From: Echria macrotheca
Lineage: Eukaryota; Ascomycota; Sordariomycetes; Sordariales; Schizotheciaceae
Direction of reading: 5' to 3'
Assembly (NCBI GenBank): GCA_030411725.1
Contig: MU839827.1
Span: 1,054,001 to 1,118,000, forward strand
DNA: 64,000 nt
The position numbers and the translations under genes were made by a program. The stretch's first letter is position 1; every line of letters starts with the position of its first letter. Below the pieces are notes generated by a model, which saw nothing but the letters and a program-made list of their open reading frames with translations, was not told the origin of the DNA and did not search any database. Shown here in pieces: positions 22,142 to 33,828 of the stretch.

Positions 22142-24066
22142 TTAGGCGTGCTGATGGACACTCTCCGGAGACAGTGATGCCTCTACGTCAAAGTGCTTGA
22201 GATCCATGAACTGGTTGAGCTCCAGCTCGGCCTGGTTCTCCACATACGGGGAGTGCGGGTGGAGAGGCAGAGTGATCGTGTGCTTGCCAGGCTGGTACAT
22301 GTCGCTCAAGCTATTCCCGTCATCCGAGACTGCCGAGCTCTCGTAGATTGGAGGCATGGAGGTTGGCGGTGATTCTCCCACGATCGCCGGGTCAGGGTGA
22401 TTAAATGACAAGGGCGAGATGGACGGAGGCGGCACCCCAAGGTTGCTCGGGTTGACCAGCGGCGAGAAAGTGCCGCTGTAAGGCGTGTAGCTTTGCGCAG
22501 GGAGGCCGCTGTTCTCGCCCGGTTGAGATGCAAAGAAATTAGGACTCGAGTAGTCTGAGGGTGACGGCGCCGTCGTTGCCGAGAGCGGGTACTGCCGCAT
22601 GTCGAGGGTTCCGAAACCAGCTTGCGTATCGATGCGCAGGTTGGCGCCCAGGGGACCCAGTAGGTTGGGCTGCTGAGGAATCGGGCTGAAGAGGTTGGGG
22701 TTATGCGCCGACTGGTGCTCGTGCTGCGTGATGTGGAAGCTGGGCGGGTTCTGAAGATACTGCATCGTCTGGAAGTCGATCGGCCCGGGCACGCTTCGAC
22801 TTCTCTGTCTCTTGTGACCCGGCCCCCGCATCATCATGCCCTGGTGAGCGATCCCCCACTGCGATTCTTGGAACATGCCCACATGCGGCTGCGCGAAGTT
22901 GGGCTGCGACGAGGGACGAGCCGTGGGAGAGACAGGCGCCGACATGGAAAGCGCCGGGTGGAACTGCTCGACCATGGGGGTCGGCTGGCTGTGACGGTGC
23001 ATGAAGGCCTCAAGGCTGATCAGCTTCGCCAGCTGTCCGCTCAACACCTTCGGATTTCCACCGAGACGGTGTACCAGGACATTGGAAGCTTGCTGGTCCT
23101 CGGTGAAGTCACCACACGCAAAGAATCCACCAGATGCCGCCGCTGAGTCCATGAAGAAGAACGGCGGTTGGAGAAGCTCGATTGTGATGCCGCCATTATC
23201 GCCCTCGGTCGTATCCAGGAAAATACTCTTGATGTATGCAAACGGATACTCGATCTTGTAGCCCGCCTGCTCACTGTTGATGTAGTATGTCATCGTGCAC
23301 TTGTCGGGCGAGTAAAAGATGATCAGGTCCATCGTGTTCTGGCCGACACGCGTCCAGGTGCCGATAGCCAGCGAGCGGCAGGTAAGATGGTGGATCACTA
23401 GGATATTCATGAGCGGGTGGCTTCTTCATAGAGACATACGAAGACTTACAAACTTTGCCCTGTCCACCTTGGTCGCCGAGACCTTGGTGGCCATAGGGCA
23501 GCAGGCCAGTGCGACCAAAGTAGCCGAACCCCTTGCCAGATTCCATAGCTTGAAGTTGAAGGTATTGCCTCATGGACTCGGGGATGTCATTAATATCCTC
23601 GCCGGTCTCGAGGCTTTTCTTGGCCAGCATCTTGATTTTGGCACGCCTGCTTCAGTTAGTATGTTGAGGCATATGCGAAAGCCATGGCTGCTCACCTGTT
23701 TTGGAACCAGATCTGAACAGACCTTTCGGTCATGTTGATCTCTTCCGCTATCCTCTCGCGGACAGTGGCAGTGGGGGTCGGGTTCTTGTTGAACTCCATC
23801 TCCAGGGTCGTGAGCTGGTCCTGCGTCGCCCTTTGCCTCTTCTGGTTCTTCTGCTGCTGCGTCAGGGTGCTCTTGCGCGGAGGGCGTCTCGACGAGGACT
23901 GGCTGTTAGAGCCGGTCGTCGAAGGCGACGGTGTTTGGTTGCTCTTGGAAGGGGCAGCAGAGTTCGGGGTAGGAAGGCCGGCGTGGCTGCTGGCAGGCGA
24001 GCAGGACGAGCCAGGGGCAGGTGGGGCCAAGCCCTCCTCCTGCTTGACAGAGTCGGTGGTAGCCAT
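22142..24066 (-). CDS. htf1: homeobox transcription factor, Htf1/MoHox2-like
   Basis: A homeodomain regulator of 607 residues. Exons are 24066-23696, 23646-23450 and 23397-22142, with introns of 50 nt (23647-23695) and 52 nt (23398-23449), both GT-AG. The homeodomain spans about residues 72-131: [20 protein letters not shown] leads into helix 3, WFQNRRAKIK, whose codons are joined across intron 1. Just after it comes [20 protein letters not shown], a conserved block of the Htf1 group, the regulator of phialide/conidiophore development in Fusarium and Magnaporthe. The rest is a conserved middle domain ([15 protein letters not shown]) and a long Pro/Ser/Gln-rich tail. I chose ATG 24066 (context CGAAATGG) over the in-frame ATGs at 24078 and 24177 because of its better context. 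The orthology and name are from memory of family sequence, not from a search. Confidence 0.85.
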
Positions 24067-27000
24067 TTCGAGGCCCATAGATGTCGTCGTCGAGATAGAA
24101 AACGGAACGGATCGTGCTATTCGTGTTGTTTGTCCAGCTAACTCAACAAATTGACTAATGCCGCAGTTCGATCCCAAACGAGGGCAGAGTCGGGTTTGTG
24201 CGAGGTAATATCGGACGAGTCGGTGCCGCGAGGGCGAATGAATGTCGCGTCGAAATATCGGCCGCTAGTCGAAGGAATGATCGAAAACAATATGGAAAAA
24301 TCGTAAGCTGTAAGGAGCGTCGTCCTGGTCCGCAATCGGGAGCAGGAGGTAGTTGGATAGAGGGGTGGTTGCAGGCGTCGCCGGGAAGCGTCTGAAAATC
24401 GAGCCTGAAAGAAGGTAATTGGACCCGGAAAGAATGAACGGGGCCTCAGATTTGGACTGAATAGTTATTTTTCTAAGAGAGTGACTGTGGTGAGAAAAGC
24501 GAAAACAGAAGTGGGGAGAGAAGGGGAGAAGCTGGTCAACGACCGACGTGACGATGGAGCGACGAGGATGGATGAAAAGAAGGACTGGGGAAGGGGAAAA
24601 AAGAGCGACGAGGGCATGGGGGGGTGAAGAGAAAAGCGAGGCGGCGAGCAGAGGAACGACGGGTGGGCCCCTGTTTGTGGTAGGCCCAATCAAGGGCGGC
24701 TCCCACACTGAGCGGGCCAGCGGGTCGCACCCTGACAAGCGCTTTCTGTGGCAGAACCGTCCACCGCCAGACCAAGAGCTGGGGTTTGCCGTGCCTCGCA
24801 GCCACACAGTGCCAAAAAAAACCAGTGCGTCCTGTGTGTGCACCTGCCCGACTTGGCTCGATCAGTCAGCGGGTCTGCAGCCACCGCAACGCCCAAACTA
24901 TGCGGCGCGCCCAGGCCGTTTCGGCCACAACTCAAGCTCCACCACCGAGTTGCACGGCGGCGTCCGATGAGCAACAACACCATCGTGAACGCCCTGACAC
25001 TGGCCCAAACATACTTTGTCACGTCGATGCCAGCAGTGATGCCGACGAGACGCGTCGGCAGTTATCCGAATATTCTGGATGCTCTGGAAGGCTGGAGTTT
25101 CTGAGCCAGCCTGGCCCTGGACGCGTCAGGCGTCATGCAAAACACTGAAACAGCGTGGGACGGGGCGGAGCTTGCTGGCCAGACGGCCTGGAGCAAGGGC
25201 GGAACGCCTGAAGTTCAGTGCTGCACGAATTGTCCGAAACAAGGCTAGTTCCCTCTTTGTGTGCGGAGAGCCGACCCGAGGATGAGAAGCCTGGAAAGGG
25301 GGGGTTGCCGGAGGCATCGTCGCGCAAACCCGGCGCCTCGGCGGTCGCCGGGAATACCGCGGTGCATTGAGTAGCGAATATCTCTAGTGTACACTACACG
25401 TACGGATCGGCTTCGGTCGCGATGGATAATAACCCACCGTGGCGTCTTTGCTAGAGAATCTTTAGTCCGATCGATCAGACTCGGTGGATGGAGCCGTGTT
25501 GACAGCTGTGGAGAATGCTACCGGAGCGGTCCCTAGCTCGGACGGCCCCTTCCATCAGAACGTCTGTCATGCCAGCATTGAATCCGACTTAACCATGTAG
25601 GCAGACATGTGAATGCAGCTCCCTTACACGTCTTTCGACTGCCAGTCTGGATAACTGAGTTCCGTCTACATAGTATATCGAAAATGTATACGGTGTAGAA
25701 CTATCCCCGCCCTATCCGGGCCCTGGCTATTCAGGTTCTCCGTCCTCCCCTGCTTCAAGCCCCACCAGGGCTCAACGGGAATCACGAATCGACACTTGTC
25801 TGGATTCATGGTTAGCGCCGAACTACTGAGTGTACACACCGACAAGTCCGATACAGATCGTTATCGAACCCCTGATGGTCTTTGATCTAAATCGCACGTA
25901 TTGCTGTCTCTTGTCAGTACTCTATAGTGTGGTCAGCTGCCGGAACCAGACGGTACCCTATCATCGAGTCCCAGGATCCAAGGACCTGCGGCCTTTTCTG
26001 CATCTGCGTCTGGCTCGACCGAGACACTCGAGCGAGTTGGTGTTCACTCCAGGCCCGGCTGGCGGATTCAGGCACCAATCGTCGTGGTTGGTGCCCCCGT
26101 TGGTGGGGGTGGCACTGCGCACAGAAAAAGGGGGAGCGACGCCAAGCCCTCACCCAGATGCTGTCCGAGGCAAAAAGCCGGCACAGCACCACCACGCGGC
26201 GGCCAACACACCTCGAGCCCTTGTGCTGTTTGCGGCTGGAGATCTGCGTGGATACCCCGCTCGAAACATCCTGGATGCCCGACACCGACGACTCGGAGAC
26301 AGCATCAAGATGCCAAGCGCCGTGCCTGACGACGCTTCTGTGGAAGATGTCGGGCCACAGCCTAGCCAAAAGCCGTAACAGAGCGCCCAGTCTTTTCAGA
26401 TCTGCTGTGACGATGCAGTGGTGAGACCCGGGCTTCAGTTGTCGCAGTCGAGCAACTGCCGAGTATGGCAAGCCCGGTCTGGTCCTCCTCGTCGACGACG
26501 ACCGTTGGCCGACCTGTCTATCGCCGCAGCTGTGCGACGGCAATCTTCTGTTCCTGCAGAAAAGCAAAGACCAATGCGATGCGAGCTGCTGCCATCCTGT
26601 GTAACGGGCCGTGTACCTGCGTTAGCATTTCTCGTCCTGCATGGTGCAGCAACCAACTCGCAAAAACCCAGCAAATCCTCGGACCAGCCAAATCTGCTCC
26701 GCTTGTGGTGCCTCTGCTCTGTGGAGCGTCGAGCAACAACGGCTCCTGCGGTCGGCCGATGGATATGCCTCGAGAGGTCTCCAGAGCTCTCCAAGTCAAG
26801 CACTTCGGAGGGGACCTCTCTCGGTGACACTAGGCCCCAGCAAAGCCGTTCATCGTACCAAAACCCGAGGCATCACCTGACGCTCTGCGTACCGAAGAGT
26901 GATGGTGCCTCGCGTGCCTCTCACCGCATGACCATCGGGTCAGAATGGGGGCGAGAAGAGGCAGCTAGGCGCCAACCCCGACTGTCAGAATGCAAACCGT

Positions 27001-30000
27001 CCGGCAGGTGGCTCCTACATGTAGAGCGGACACCGAAATAGAAGCCGGGCATAAATCGGGAGAGTTGCATGTTTCGACCGCCGAAACGACTTCAAAGTCC
27101 AAGTCTTTGCGCGCGCTAGCCAACATGCTCCTCCGGGCCCGACCCGATGAGTCCAGCCGGACGTCAATTGTGCGCCAGCGAACTGGACACAGGGCAGCCA
27201 CGGCGGTGGGACGGCGATCGCGTTGTGTCATTGTATACAAATCCATAGCGACGTGAAATCGCTCCATGTCAAACCACACTCCGTGAATCACCGCTGAGGC
27301 TTCGTGGTGGGCAACGAAAAGCTGCTCTTCCGGCGGTTGGAACTCAACGAGAAGGAAGGATGGAATCCGTCAGTCCTTTGCGCACTGTGGCCCCTCTTGT
27401 CCTGTGCCCCTGACAGGCCACACCAGAAAACCTAGCTTTTTCCCCACTTTACCCCTGATTGTGGGAGGGGGGGCGGCAGGGGCAGCCGGACAAGGATCTT
27501 CGCGGGACCTGCACCAGGAACGCTGTCCGCTTGGAGCACTGCGATTGGTCGGGTGTCCACCAGAGCTCCAAAATAGGCTAGCGAGCGATCGCGGCGCACC
27601 AGGTTGACGCCGTTCCCTTTTTTCTTTTCCATCTGATCTTTTTGGCCTCCGATGGGTTGCAACGCCCGCTGCGCACGCGCCATCGGCAGAATTCCTCAAC
27701 GATCCATCCGCCCACTTGTGATCCTGTGTCCGCCAACGCTGCGCGTATGGTACGGTTCGGTGAGTTCGGCCTAGATTGGGCCAATGTTGTGCTTGGCCGG
27801 CCAGAGACGCCAAACAGCAGCGACTCGGCCAGCCTGGCCCGGCTGTGGATGCGGAAGACACCTCGGGTTTGTCGGATTGGATTGAAACACGGCCAGAAGG
27901 GCGATTGACTCGTGACCGGCCCCGCGCTGGTGGAATTTGATCCGCCTCTCCCAAAAAAAAAATTCAAAATCGCGACGGGACGCGCATGGGGGTCGCCAGA
28001 CGCGTGCGCTGTGCCGATGATTCATGCGTCGACTCGCACCCCTCGGGCCATTCGCCGAATGGGGTCTACGGTTGTTCATGCGTCCCAAGGTCAGCGCAGG
28101 GAGCGCGACTGGAAAGATGAGGCGATGGCGAGAACAATGCGCACCCGGCCGCCTTTTGCCGTTGGGCACGAGGTGTTGCGAGAGGGCAAATCAAGCCACG
28201 ACGGCACCATGTGGTTCTTGCGACGACGTCGGTCCCCCTGTCTTCGCTTGTGGATTGGCCGTTGACGACATGGCGGGAGTGCCACACCAGCATGTCTCGA
28301 TGGCCAATCGACAGCCGACGATTCCATGGCCGGGGCTCTTCGGTGGCGCCGGTCGCGCTCATCGTCCTCTCAGCCCTGAATCCAGCACCAAAGAAATGGC
28401 CGATAGCAGAGGGCCAGGAGGCCAATGGCATCGACTCAAGCTGCTTCGCTGCGGGAGAGTTTACCGAAAGAAGACCCCAAGAAACTGGGCGTCGGCGCTG
28501 ATGGTGTGCATATCAAAGATTCTGGCCGTTCAACGCTCGCCCTGGCCTCCCGGCTTGGCCCGGACCATGCAACACCACGGCGCCCATCTGCCGCGATAGG
28601 CGAGCATCGACATACTCGGAAGCTGCTTTCCCCATAGTGCGCTACGATAGCCCGAAGCAGGAGAGCAGCTGGTGATCATGTTGGTCCTGGTAGCTGGAGC
28701 CTCGGGCGAAACTTGACTCTGGACCATGAATGGCCGACCGCTTGGCGCTGGCCAGCATTGGACTTCAGCTCACCCTCACCGAGCTGGGCTCCCAAGCCCG
28801 AAGCAGTAGTGACAGTCGGACAGCGTCACACAAATGTGATTCCCCGCGATTGGACGACTATGGTGCTTGCGGATCGCACGGCTACAGTGGCAAGAGAGCT
28901 GGCGTCGATGGTGATACCCACACACTGTGTTGCAGCATGAAGACGTCAGGTCCGGATCCGACTGCTGTCTGGCGGCAGCAAGGCTCGTTAGCCTATATCA
29001 CGGGGGTGGTGTTTCTGGAAGGGTTCTGCCGCAACGGCACTTTTTCTCGAGGTCATGTCGTCTCGATGAACCCTGGCTAATCGACCATTGGACCGGGTCT
29101 GGCACCGCAAAACCATTCTCGAGAGTGGGCTTAGCTAGATGCTGAAACAGGTCCATTCTGGCCACCGACTTTTTCCAGGCTGGCCCCTGATGGATATACA
29201 CTACATAGGAGCATCAAGAACGGGGAACAGCAGACAGCTCAGCCACAGATGTTTATGCCCCGCGACGGCGATACCCCACACTTGACTGGTTCCCATCAAG
29301 GCTCTGATACAAGATCGCCGTCACGGGTCGATCGCCAACAAGGACACCCGCTTGACAGCGTATTTTTGTCGAGGCTACGGTTTCGTCTGATGTCGACAGT
29401 ATGCCAAAAATGGGTTGATCGACCGATCGTTGGATAGGGTGCCCCTCCCAGAGTACCGCTGGAGACTCTTTTCCGGATGCCAGGGCGGATCTGATCCCCT
29501 TTGATCATCATGCCTCTCCTTCTTTTCACACTCCACACCCCTTGTTTTTCTTCTACTGGGAATTTTCTATCTGCGACGAGAAGGTGTGGGGTGGAATATA
29601 GGGCAAAGCTTCGAGAAGGTATCATTCTTTCCGTCAATCGGGACCTGGAGTATAATGCACTCCCCATCCTATCTCAAACGTACTGACCGGAGAATTATTT
29701 TTGGATGTGTGTTCGACATGGTCACGAGCTCTGCCGGTCTTGATAATTGTAGGGCGGGACGGAGATCCCCCAGTTTTGTTCCTGAACGAGAGAAAAAAAA
29801 AGCCTGGGCGACATGATCATCAATTTCACCGCCCACGGCTCGTGGAAAGTTTTCCCACGTGTCTGCAATCTGCACGCAATACAGCCGAGAAGCGGGAGCG
29901 CATGAGGTTGAAAGACTTCCTCCCCCCTCTTCAATCTTTTTTCTTTCCGTCGTCATTTGCACTCTGCATCTTGTCTGTCTTGAGTTTAGTTTTGGTTTTT

Positions 30001-32412
30001 GCGGGCTTGCTTCGCATTGAGTTTATTTGATGGGCAGGTTGCAGGGTTGTATGACGCTGCTTGGCGCTGTTTTGCGGCGAAGCGCGGTATGCCGAATATC
30101 GGGTGTCCGCCCTGGCGTCGGCGTGTAGGATGAAGGATGGCGGTTAGAAAGTATGGTCCTGTGAGAGGCAGGTTGGTGGTTGAGTTTGTTTGTTGCTTGT
30201 CACTCCTGCGGCAGGGACCAACGTTCATGCTTCACGCCTCCAAGTTGACTAAGTTGGTGGCTTTCCATCCTACGACGCCCTAACTGGACGTCACTGCAGA
30301 TGGGATAGGAATGTTGGCTGATAGACCGTTCCGTAAGCGGATTCCGTTGGCGGTTCCCATCCTGCGGCGTCTTGTTCTGGAGCTTCCTTTCCAGGACGCA
30401 CACAGATGGAGGTGGGCCGGTAAAGTTATACAACGGGTGGAGTCCGGCCGTCTCCTTTCACCGTTATCCCGCAGCGACGCCTTGTATACCGGATGGAATG
30501 ATTGCGAGGCAGACATCTCAGGGATAGAATAAAGAAACGTTGCTCCAGAGGCGGAAAGACACGGGGCGGTTGATGCAGACGCGCCGCCTGCTGTCTGTCC
30601 GCCGTCCAGCCAACATGCGGCCGGTGTTGCTGCGCCAGAGAAGGGCACCAATGGACGATAGCCAACATGTCGACTACTTTCATCGCCTGGGGAAAAAAAA
30701 CGTGATAGACTGTGTTCTTACTTTTAGTCTGGTTGTTGGTCTAGACTTGCAACCACGACCATCGCAGAACACCTCGCGGTCTACTAGGCCCAGCGGCCAT
30801 CTCCTTGCTTCAAAAATGGCTATCGGGCATGATATACACCCACGGTAATACCAGGGCAGCTGTTATCGTGTCCTGAGGGGGGACCAACATGTCGAGGAGA
30901 ACGGGAAGCATATCTGCCCGGACGACAGGCAAACGGAGGGCTCAGCTCATTGAGCAAGGACCATGCCTCTATCCCACCATGATGTTCTTGTCGCAGGTAA
31001 GAATGTACACAAGTTGGCCTCGGCCCTGGGGACGTAGCATCTGTTCACGAACACGGGGTATAAGGGGCCACGTCAGGGCCTCGCCCTGACCAGGGTTTGA
31101 TATATGCCATTACGCTCTTCACGGCTTTTTTTGCCTTCCTGTCTTCCATCTCCATCCAATTCCTGCTGATGCTATTTGCATCCCACGGAAAAAGAGCCTT
31201 GTGTCTGTCATGGGCTTCCGTAGAGTTCACTGGGGGGTATAAACTGTGAGAAAACAAGAGCTGTCCTGGTTGCTTGTGTCCCTGAATCGCTTTCAGTCAA
31301 GCAAGGCAAATACCACAAGAAAGCTCTCTTTCTATCCGTGGCCGGTGAAGTTTTGAACTTTTAGAGGCAAAGGGGATGGATCATCTGCAACTCGGTATGG
31401 CTTACTTACCTAGCTCGTGTCCCTCCCTGATGAGGTTGTGGAATTTGGGCCTTGTAATGGAATATTGTAGCGGAACTAACAGCCTTTTTTAACCTCGTTT
31501 GACAGTTCCAAGTGTGCGACTTCCAGATACAAGGAAATACAAAAACGACGCCTGTTCTGAAGGCACTCTCGTAGACACACAAGCCCCCCCCCACATGTAC
31601 TGAATATCTTGTATTTAGAATATGTGTATGAGTCAACAAACCGTTACACTAAACTCTCTAACCAGTCGTGACATTGTCATCTATGAGAACATAGGGCCAA
31701 AGGAGGACGACAGGCGGCAATAGATACGAAGAAGTTAACGTGTGATCAAGGACTGGGACTCAACTCTACGTGAACTCTGTAGACTTTTTTCTTTTACATA
31801 TACATCCGTACCACTTCCTATCTTTCCTAGCTGGCGTCAAGATAAAAGAAATTTGATAGAAGGGGCATAGCCAAATATATGAACACCGGGTTTACCGGCC
31901 TTTTGTTCCATCTGAGGTTCTTTAACGTTGTAGGTAAAATTCCTAGCTCCTACGCCCGTAAAAGGACATCCTATATATGAGGTAGCAAACGCCTTTTCAT
32001 TTCTATTACGTGTATTTATTCTCTTAAATATATACTGCAGACCTTTGCCTTCATTTTAAAGCTTTCGTGCTTGGAATACTGTAGCTATACAAATGGCTTT
32101 GGTGTTAATGACCAAGGCTTTGGGCCTGGGTCAGTTATGCCCCGTGTATTAATTCCAGACAAAAAGTCGATGTTTATATGTTAGAAGCTCGTGTTCAGGC
32201 TTACCAGTTCTGAACTGCCCTCTTCTTGCTACGCCTTGTTGCCCACAGTTTAACATAGTTTAGCTCCGGGTTCTGCCCCGTGTCAACAAGAGGCTCCCCC
32301 CCCCCCACCGCCCATCAAGCCACTGGTTCCAGACAAACTGAGCCAAACTTTCATCGCTGGTTTAACAGGTTATTCTCTTATTCTCTACCACATATCCCAC
32401 CAAGACAGGATC
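24067..32412. other. 8.3-kb region without a recognisable gene, upstream of the homeobox gene
   Basis: I see no gene, transposon or RNA I can support. 24470-24680 is strongly pyrimidine-rich on the minus strand, fitting a fungal core promoter and long 5' UTR for the homeobox gene. 24700-29300 is GC-rich with many short overlapping ORFs in all frames but no consistent codon pattern or splice structure. 31400-32330 is clearly more AT-rich. Regulatory DNA, a long non-coding RNA, or a decayed element are all possible. Confidence 0.4.
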
Positions 32413-33507
32413 TCACAACTCCTTCATAACCTCCCCCACAGCCCGCTTAGCAACCCGTTTCCTCTGTTCCTCAGGTAACCCATCAATCGTCTCCCGAACC
32501 GCCATCAACCGCCTCATCATCCGCTCCACCTTCTGCACCTCCTCCTCACTCGGCTCGGCCCCCCCTACCCCCTGGCCCTCCTCCCCTTCACCTGTCCCAT
32601 CCCGTCCAGCATCCCAAATCGCCTTCTTCAAACCCGCAAAATCCTCCCTATCAAACCCGAACCCCATCTTCTCCGGGTCAAACTCGTCCTCATCCCCCCC
32701 CTCCTCATCTCCCTCCCCATCCTCCTCCTCCTCGTCACCTCCCATCCCATCACCACCACCACCACCACCACCACCAGAATCCCAATCATTAGCCTCCAAC
32801 GCCTCCAAAACCCTCGCAACCCCCACCCTCTCCCCAAACTCATTCCTCCCCCCGTCCATCGCACCCTTCCCCTCCTCGACAAGATGAACAAACTCCATCC
32901 CGAACCCCGCACACAAATCCTCCCACTCATCCAACTCCCCCTCCTCGGCAGCACCTCCACCTCCCCCAATCCCCAGCGCAATCCCAACCCCATCCCACTC
33001 CCACCCACCCAGCCCGTCCCTCACAACCCGCCCCACCTCCCCGACCAACTCCCCACTCCTCACCCCATCGATCTCAAAAACAACAACCAACCCCCCCAGC
33101 GCCTCCAGAACCTCCCTCGCCTCCTCCGCCAGGAACGACGCAGCCCATTCCACAGGCGACGAGACCACGTCCAACCACACGGGTATACTCGCCGCGTAAT
33201 ACCTCGTCGCGAGACGAAGCGTGTGCGTCGTCCCCGCTAGCGTCTCCTTCTCTTCGCCACCACCACCCGGGGTGGTCGGGGTGGGGATCTCGTCTGCATA
33301 TTCTTGAGGTCGGGACTGGGGAGTGGGATGGGAGCCCGTCAGACCTGCGCTCTTTGGTTAGGCATACAGACAGATACATATCCGGGAAGGGGAGTGGCAA
33401 AAACATAGCCAGATAAAAAAAATAATACCTTTAATCACGTGGCTGAGATGTTCCGTCGAATCGTCCAGCGACACAGCGAGGATCCGTCGCGGGTTGGATA
33501 TTTCCAT
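32413..33507 (-). CDS. IRC6: Irc6 / alpha- and gamma-adaptin-binding protein p34 family
   Basis: A 336-residue protein of the Irc6/AAGAB group, which folds as a GTPase-like domain and acts as a chaperone or regulator of clathrin adaptor complexes. Exon 1 (33507-33429) encodes MEISNPRRILAVSLDDSTEH, the typical start. An 84-nt intron (33345-33428, phase 1) leads to exon 2 (33344-32413). The domain continues with YYAASIPVWLDVV, EVLEALGGLVVVFEI and a DEWEDLCAGFGMEFV segment that matches the family's nucleotide-fold core. The middle has a Gly run (encoded by a CCACCA tract, 32753-32777) and a long acidic low-complexity stretch. The C-terminus (ERMMRRLMAVRETIDGLPEE) is the conserved helical tail. 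It lies 321 bp downstream of the ABC transporter stop codon region on the opposite side and shares its orientation. Confidence 0.82.
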
Positions 33508-33828
33508 CTTGGTTATGGACGGAGATCTCTTCTTGACAGAAATGGTTGAGATGGGGGTTGATGAAGTTGAGTTGTGAGGTTGAGTTGATGGCGGGGTGAT
33601 GGGCCAGGATTAGATAAGACATCACTGGGGTTAGGGTTAAGTATGCGATTCTCAGGGCCGGTTCAGATCTACAAGCATACGAACCAACAGACGACGACAC
33701 TCTGAACCAATGCGACAACACTTTTGATCAGATTACGATTTAAGAACTCAGGCACACGAACGCTATCCCCTAACCACAAGGTATATGTACAAAGAAACAC
33801 ATGCTACACACTGTTGCTGTTGCTGCCA
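33508..33828. other. short intergenic: ABC transporter 3' flank and IRC6 promoter
   Basis: 321 bp between two minus-strand genes. No motif was identified. Confidence 0.5.

Noticed and set aside
24265..24843. 192-residue minus-strand ORF upstream of the homeobox gene
   Set aside because: Pyrimidine-rich low-complexity DNA typical of a fungal core promoter/5' UTR. No coherent domain.
26418..27041. 207-residue plus-strand ORF in the gene-poor region
   Set aside because: Overlapping ORFs of similar size occur in other frames. No motif, no splice pattern and no codon consistency.
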